Below, in pieces: positions 13,985-18,211 of a DNA stretch of 18,211 bases; the stretch's first letter is position 1, and every line of letters starts with the position of its first letter. Source of the stretch: Candidatus Dormiibacterota bacterium (GTDB lineage: Bacteria; Chloroflexota; Dormibacteria; UBA8260; Bog-877); NCBI GenBank assembly GCA_003133485.1, contig PKXR01000053.1, forward strand, positions 941 through 19,151. Reading direction: 5' to 3'. The notes beneath the pieces were generated by a model. That model ran no database searches. It saw only the letters and a program-made list of their open reading frames with translations, and was not told where the DNA came from. A program made the translations under genes and the position numbers.

Positions 13985-15990
13985 GCGTGATGACCGACTT
14001 CACCGAGGAGGAGTCCGCGGGCGCCAGCCGGGTCCCTCCGCTCCAACCCCAGGTTGCCGAGTCGGCCAGCTTCCAGACCCCGACAGTCGCGGAGCTGGTG
14101 CCGATGGTGATTGAGGAGAGCTCGGGACCGGCTGACTCGGTCCCGGTGATCGCCACCAGAATGACTGAAGTGGCCATCGTCGGTCTTGGGTCGTGGGGAC
14201 TCTGCGTCCTCGAGCGCATCATCGGGGCGGCACGGGAGCAGCTTCCCCGGGGCAAGACGGTCCGCGTCCATGTGATCGAGCCTTCAGCTCCGGGCTCCGG
14301 GGTCTACTCCGTCGATCAGCCGGACTATCTGATCATGAACACTCCGTGCGGCGAGATCTCCCTTTATCCCTGGAAGGACAACACCAGTGGACATGGCTAC
14401 GGGATGGGCTTCTACGAGTGGTTACTCCGCCGCGGGTATCGCTGGGAAGGGGAAGCCTGCCGTGTCGGTGGCCATGGCCCTGAGATCACCCAGCACGACT
14501 TTGTGCCTCGGCGGACCATGGGCGAGTACCTGCAGTGGTTCTATCGCCAGCTAGTCCAGGACGCGCCAGCCAATGCCGATGTCGTACATCATTCCAGCGC
14601 CGCCATTGATGTGGTGGCGCAGCCAGACGGTTCAGAAAGGGTGCTGCTCGCCAACGGGGATTCCGTGCACGTCGATCACGTGGTCCTCACCTCCGGGCAT
14701 ACCGACAATGAGGGGCAGCCTGACGAGGACGGCCGCATCCCCTTCCAGGCCGCCTATCCCGTGCAGCGGTTAGAAAACGCCGAGCTTGCCGGAGAGCGGG
14801 TCACCATCGCGGGCATGGGCCTGGTTGGCACCGATGTGGTGACGGCACTCACAATCGGCCGGGGTGGTACCTACCTGGAGCGCGGCGATCGCAAGCTCTA
14901 TGTACCGAGTGGGCGAGAGCCACGCATCAGGCTCTATTCACGAGGGGGACTCCCGCACTGGGCCAAGGCCGTAGGTACGATCGACGTCACCGACTCCTAC
15001 ACGCTTGGGATCTGGACCCCCGAAGCCATGGATAAGTTGCGCCGGCAGGCTGCACGCGGGACAGGCGCCGGCACGCTGGACGCTCGCCGGGACATCCTCC
15101 CGCTGGTCTTCGCCGAAATGCAGCTGCGCTTCTTCTCCCAGTCCGCCTCTCTGGCAACTGGGCCGACCGGGGCTGCCGCGGTCACCGCTCGCCTGGTGCG
15201 AGCTTGGGCCGAGGGCCGGTTCCCAGCAGAAGTCGACACCCTGGCTAGGGTTTTCGGACGATTCGATCCCGTCGAGGCCTTCTTTCCCCGCCACGACGAG
15301 GCGTTCGCCTCGGCGGGGGAGTATCAGCGCCACGTCTACGACGCAGTCGACGCGGATCTGACCGAAGCCCTGAGACCTGGCGGCAGCAGTCCGATCAAGG
15401 CAGCGTCCGAGGTGCTCCGTTTTCTGCGGGATCCGATGAGAGAGATGATCGAATTCGGCGGTCTCACCCCGGAGTCCCACATCGACTTCTTCTCCAACAT
15501 TCGCACCAAGGTGACCCGGCTGGTGGCCGGCCCGCCCGCTCTGCGGTCTCAGCAACTGCTCGCACTCATGGACGCGGGTATCGTCGAGACTCCCTTCGGG
15601 CCATCACCTGAAGTCAGACTCGACCGGTCGGGGGCAGCCGAGCTCAGCTCGGTGCACCTTGCCGAGCCCCACAGTGAACCTGCCGGGATGCTGATCCGAG
15701 GTCACCTCGACGACCCGACCGTGCATCGGTCTGCCTCCGACCTGCTCTCCCGGCTGTTCGCTCAGGGCAGAATTCAACCATTCCAGCACGGAGGTCCGGT
15801 CCTCGGGGGCATCGCCCTCACGCAGGACTTCCACCCGGTCAACCGGGCCATGCGCTCCGAGTCCAGCCTCTGGGTGTTCGGTGCGCTGACCGAGGGCGTC
15901 CGGTACTTCACCCACTACATTCCGTCTCCGAACAGCAGGCTCCGGGCCTTCCTCGACGCGAAGGCCTGCGCCGATGCGATCGTGGGCTGA
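13981..15990 (+). CDS. FAD/NAD(P)-binding protein (NAD_binding_9-like flavoenzyme), substrate unknown
   Basis: Large probable flavoprotein, 669 residues. A disordered acidic N-terminus (1-60) precedes a dinucleotide-binding motif VAIVGLGSWG (64-73), a second strand ending VIEPSAPGSGVYS, and LIMNTPCGEISLYPW, the pattern of the PF13454-like FAD-NAD(P) family. A later VTIAGMGLVGTDVVTAL looks like a second nucleotide-binding turn, and FGALTEGVRYFTHYIPSP near the end probably closes over the flavin. The start ATG overlaps the stop of the PLP gene (ATGA), supporting it, although ATG 14161 would start right at the domain. Relatives are mostly uncharacterised; amine or sulfur oxidation or N-hydroxylation is possible. 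Its presence in a met operon is unusual and is the main clue to function. Confidence 0.75.
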   Translation: MSVMTDFTEEESAGASRVPPLQPQVAESASFQTPTVAELVPMVIEESSGPADSVPVIATRMTEVAIVGLGSWGLCVLERIIGAAREQLPRGKTVRVHVIEPSAPGSGVYSVDQPDYLIMNTPCGEISLYPWKDNTSGHGYGMGFYEWLLRRGYRWEGEACRVGGHGPEITQHDFVPRRTMGEYLQWFYRQLVQDAPANADVVHHSSAAIDVVAQPDGSERVLLANGDSVHVDHVVLTSGHTDNEGQPDEDGRIPFQAAYPVQRLENAELAGERVTIAGMGLVGTDVVTALTIGRGGTYLERGDRKLYVPSGREPRIRLYSRGGLPHWAKAVGTIDVTDSYTLGIWTPEAMDKLRRQAARGTGAGTLDARRDILPLVFAEMQLRFFSQSASLATGPTGAAAVTARLVRAWAEGRFPAEVDTLARVFGRFDPVEAFFPRHDEAFASAGEYQRHVYDAVDADLTEALRPGGSSPIKAASEVLRFLRDPMREMIEFGGLTPESHIDFFSNIRTKVTRLVAGPPALRSQQLLALMDAGIVETPFGPSPEVRLDRSGAAELSSVHLAEPHSEPAGMLIRGHLDDPTVHRSASDLLSRLFAQGRIQPFQHGGPVLGGIALTQDFHPVNRAMRSESSLWVFGALTEGVRYFTHYIPSPNSRLRAFLDAKACADAIVG

Positions 15991-17005
15991 GCTCACCACC
16001 ACCCGCACGGCCTCAGCGGCCGCCCACGGTCCCAGAGCTGATCCACCCGGACCCCAGCCCGCCTGCCGCTCGGTTCAGTCTGGAGCCCGACGCAGTCTTC
16101 TGCTGGCGTTCCGGAAGGGGTCTTGACTCCAACTGCGGAGAGGCCGCTGGGAAAGTGGGGCGAGAATGCCCGGGGGGTGCACCCGGCTCAGCCCATCCGG
16201 CCTTCCTAAGGCCTGACTCGTGGCCGATCCCGCCATGGACAGAGTGGGCGACACATACGTTCGACCCACGATCGTGTGAACCTCCGTCAGACGGCCCCCG
16301 GGCTCCTCCCTAGTCATTCGCCGATCGCACTGCTCCCCGGCACGTCCAACACCGATTCGGTGCCGCCAACGGTGGCTGCTGCGCTGTCCGCTAGCTGAAA
16401 GCGTGGGTCCCGCCGACTGCGCGGAGAGCGGTGGTGGGACCAGAAGATCTCGCTGTGCTGGTTTCAAGGCATCACCAGTGCTCGCGACTAATGCCACGAG
16501 CGTTCTCGCCTCGAGGTCGGGACACGTCGCGCTAAGCGCGCATAGGCCAGACTCAATCTCTCTTAGCGCCAGCGCGTCAGCCGCGTCGTTTCCGAGCTGC
16601 GAGTCAGGGTGACGGGATCTTGCACTCGGTAGGAGCGCTCGTCCACGCCGCTGATTCCCTGCCCTACAGACCGCCGACCAGTTCACAGGTGACTGCTGCA
16701 AGAGATCTCTGAACGTATCCAGCGAGCTGTCGGACAGGCTGTGTCCCACTTGGGCTGACGCGCTGAACTCCCTCATTTTCCACCATGTCTTGCACTGTCA
16801 GCCGGTCGAGTTGGTGTGATTGCAGATTTCGTATCACGTGTTCCGAGGTGGCAAGCGAAGGCACTAGTGCCGTAGCCGCGACCTAGGGTGGGCTGTGGGT
16901 ACGGGGGCGGCGAGCCCTTGATTCCCAGTGACGGTCTCGCGTTTTGAGTGCGCTCGGTCGCATTTGGGCGGAGTTACGTCAGGGCCCGCGACTCAGGAGG
17001 AGCGC
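15991..17005 (+). other. About 1 kb with no convincing gene
   Basis: No frame here shows both coding-like third positions and recognisable protein sequence. The longest open frame (minus, 16075-16776) is full of rare AGA, AGG, CTA and TTA codons and shows no motif. An 8-bp inverted repeat, GCGCTAAG (16529-16536)/CTTAGCGC (16562-16569), has no T-run. The region may be a decayed locus, a long intergenic spacer or carry an unrecognised RNA. Confidence 0.5.
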
Positions 17006-17041
17006 ATGACACGCTGCGGACTTACTTCTCCTCGGACATGA
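17006..17041 (+). CDS. Possible 11-residue leader peptide upstream of the glycosidase
   Basis: ATG 17006 is preceded by a near-perfect AGGAGGAG (16995-17002) and opens the reading frame MTRCGLTSPRT before TGA 17039-17041. The strength of the ribosome binding site contrasts with the emptiness of the surrounding sequence. It could be a regulatory upstream ORF for the secreted enzyme 83 nt downstream, or the remains of a gene start. Confidence 0.3.
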   Translation: MTRCGLTSPRT

Positions 17042-17123
17042 ATCAACTGGATTCAGCTAGCAGACGACAGCTGCTCTGCGCTTGTTCCGGACGCCCTGTG
17101 GCTTACCGGAGGAGGGATGGAAA

Positions 17124-18185
17124 GTGACTATGAGACCAGCATTGGGCGGCCTTGCGGCCGCGGCGACTGCAGCGTCAGTCATTCTAGGCGTCTCTTTGGT
17201 AGGTCACAGCGCCGGACCGACGCTTCCCAGAGGCACAACAGTGGTGCCCCGCTCCGAAGCGCCAAATCAGAAGGATCACGCTCAGACAACCCCCTCGCCA
17301 GGTAGCGCGTCCGCTACCACGACCCCCTTCTATCTGAAGACGTTAGCGGCTAAGAGCGCAGCTGCGGTCCGGACCCCGACTCCGATCGTGGCGTCGCCGC
17401 CGGTGCCGCCACCCGCTAGTCCGCCGCCGTTTACGCCGCCGGGAAATCCCGCCTCCTGCCCGGGCCTCGGACTCTTCGTGGCCGGAGAGAATCCCGCATC
17501 AATAACCACGCTGGCGTCTCAGCTCGGTGTCACCGCGGGGATAATGACCGTATACGCAGATCAGCCGACGTATACTCAATTCACTCCCCCGAACACCGCG
17601 ATGCGTCTTCTGCTCGGTGTTGGCGAGGTCACTCCCGCCGAAGCTACGACGATTGGCAACACCTTGGTGGCGACGGGCCATGCCAACACAATGATTCGTA
17701 TCATGTGGGAGATGAATGGGAACTGGTTCCCATGGGGCACCCAGTCGCTGTCGGCCGCTCAGTACATCTCGATTTACCAGGGCGCCGAACAGGCCTTCGC
17801 GGCCGTCCCGGGAAACGACTTTCAGTATGTCTGGAACGTCAACGCAGGTACGGCGGAGCCGGGGCGCACCGAATTCGATACATATCCGGGCAGCGCCTAC
17901 GTCTCCAACATCGGGATCGACTACTACGACTATGGAACATCGAGCGAGAGCTGGGTACCGCCGGTGATAGCCTTCGCCGCAGCGGAGGGCAAGGCGCTCT
18001 CGTTTGACGAGTGGGGTGTCAATGGGGCGAACGACCCAGCCTACATTGACTACATCTCAAGCATTGTTCACGATTCGGCAGACGACATGACTGTCGAGGC
18101 ATATTTCTCCGCCGGCAACAGCACCCTCACGGACTACCCTGCAGCTGAGACGGAATACACGAAGGACTTCGCAGGAAGTTGCTGA
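17124..18185 (+). CDS. Secreted GH26-like glycoside hydrolase
   Basis: Encodes 353 residues. GTG 17124 is chosen because GGAGGAGGG (17108-17116) lies 7 nt upstream; ATG 17130 is the alternative. An N-terminal signal segment (about 4-27) is followed by a Ser/Thr/Pro-rich linker (about 35-108) and a compact catalytic domain (about 112-353). IRIMWEMNGNWFPWG (191-205) carries the probable acid/base Glu196, and LSFDEWGV (292-299) the probable nucleophile Glu296, 100 residues apart, as in retaining clan GH-A barrels. The R-x-x-W-E-M-N-G form resembles GH26 mannanases and related endoglucanases, though GH26 usually has His before the Glu. It probably cleaves an extracellular beta-glycan, perhaps the cell's own exopolysaccharide. 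The exact substrate and family subgroup are uncertain. Confidence 0.75.
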   Translation: MTMRPALGGLAAAATAASVILGVSLVGHSAGPTLPRGTTVVPRSEAPNQKDHAQTTPSPGSASATTTPFYLKTLAAKSAAAVRTPTPIVASPPVPPPASPPPFTPPGNPASCPGLGLFVAGENPASITTLASQLGVTAGIMTVYADQPTYTQFTPPNTAMRLLLGVGEVTPAEATTIGNTLVATGHANTMIRIMWEMNGNWFPWGTQSLSAAQYISIYQGAEQAFAAVPGNDFQYVWNVNAGTAEPGRTEFDTYPGSAYVSNIGIDYYDYGTSSESWVPPVIAFAAAEGKALSFDEWGVNGANDPAYIDYISSIVHDSADDMTVEAYFSAGNSTLTDYPAAETEYTKDFAGSC

Positions 18186-18197
18186 GCTCCTAGTGAG

Positions 18198-18211
18198 CCG
18201 GGGAACCCGGT
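18198..18211 (+). terminator. Hairpin just after the glycosidase gene, cut by the window edge
   Basis: CCGGG (18198-18202) and CCCGG (18206-18210) form a tight GC hairpin 12 nt after the stop codon. Whether a T-run follows cannot be seen. Confidence 0.25.

Noticed and set aside
16075..16776. 233-codon open frame on the minus strand
   Set aside because: Many rare codons (AGA, AGG, CTA, TTA), mixed third positions, no recognisable motif and no ribosome binding site; most likely a chance frame in GC-rich DNA.

Overview
The window comes from a high-GC bacterium. Frequent GTG/TTG starts, tightly overlapping operons, TGA used as an ordinary stop, and proteins with an actinobacterial flavour (SipW/TasA-type surface proteins, Pro/Thr-rich secreted linkers) suggest an actinobacterium or a related high-GC soil lineage. 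No rRNA, tRNA or marker gene is present, so this placement is an inference. I see no insertion sequence, phage gene or CRISPR array.

Layout. (1) 1-962: the tail of an unidentified gene overlaps a CPBP-family intramembrane protease that is broken by an in-frame TGA at 813-815. (2) 1302-4370, plus strand: a surface-fibre module. It has a structured leader, a TasA/CalY-like protein, a SipW-type signal peptidase, a second protein with the same kind of signal peptide but only a Ser/Thr/Pro tail, and a membrane- or wall-anchored protein. (3) 4419-6367, minus strand: a small conserved-looking ORF, an ABC ATPase lacking the usual Q-loop Gln and H-loop His, and a six-helix ABC-2 permease, joined by 8-nt overlaps. 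(4) 6412-10954, plus strand: a YhaO-like (Mre11/SbcD) nuclease, a YhaN-like Rad50 ATPase with a transmembrane hairpin where SbcC has its zinc hook, and a cytosolic BtuF-like corrinoid-binding protein. (5) 11013-11266: a decayed second copy of the 3' end of that BtuF-like gene. It is followed by a near-consensus promoter and a possible structured leader. (6) 11596-15990, plus strand: MetA-like acyltransferase, MetY-like PLP enzyme and a large FAD/NAD(P)-binding protein in an overlapping operon, giving O-acylhomoserine sulfhydrylation plus an unexplained flavoenzyme. (7) 15991-17123: about 1.1 kb with no convincing gene apart from a short leader ORF. (8) 17124-18185: a secreted GH26-like glycoside hydrolase.

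How the genes fit together. The SipW-type peptidase should process the two proteins beside it that carry matching signal peptides, exporting a TasA-like fibre and a Pro/Thr-rich companion. The anchored third protein may tie the fibre to the envelope. The YhaO/YhaN pair is a membrane-tethered Mre11-Rad50-like DNA-processing complex. MetA and MetY would make homocysteine from homoserine. The flavoprotein in the same operon suggests either an accessory oxidation step or a specialised, non-housekeeping product. The intact BtuF-like gene, its decayed copy and the methionine genes lie close together, which may reflect cobalamin-methionine metabolism, but nothing in the sequence proves a link.
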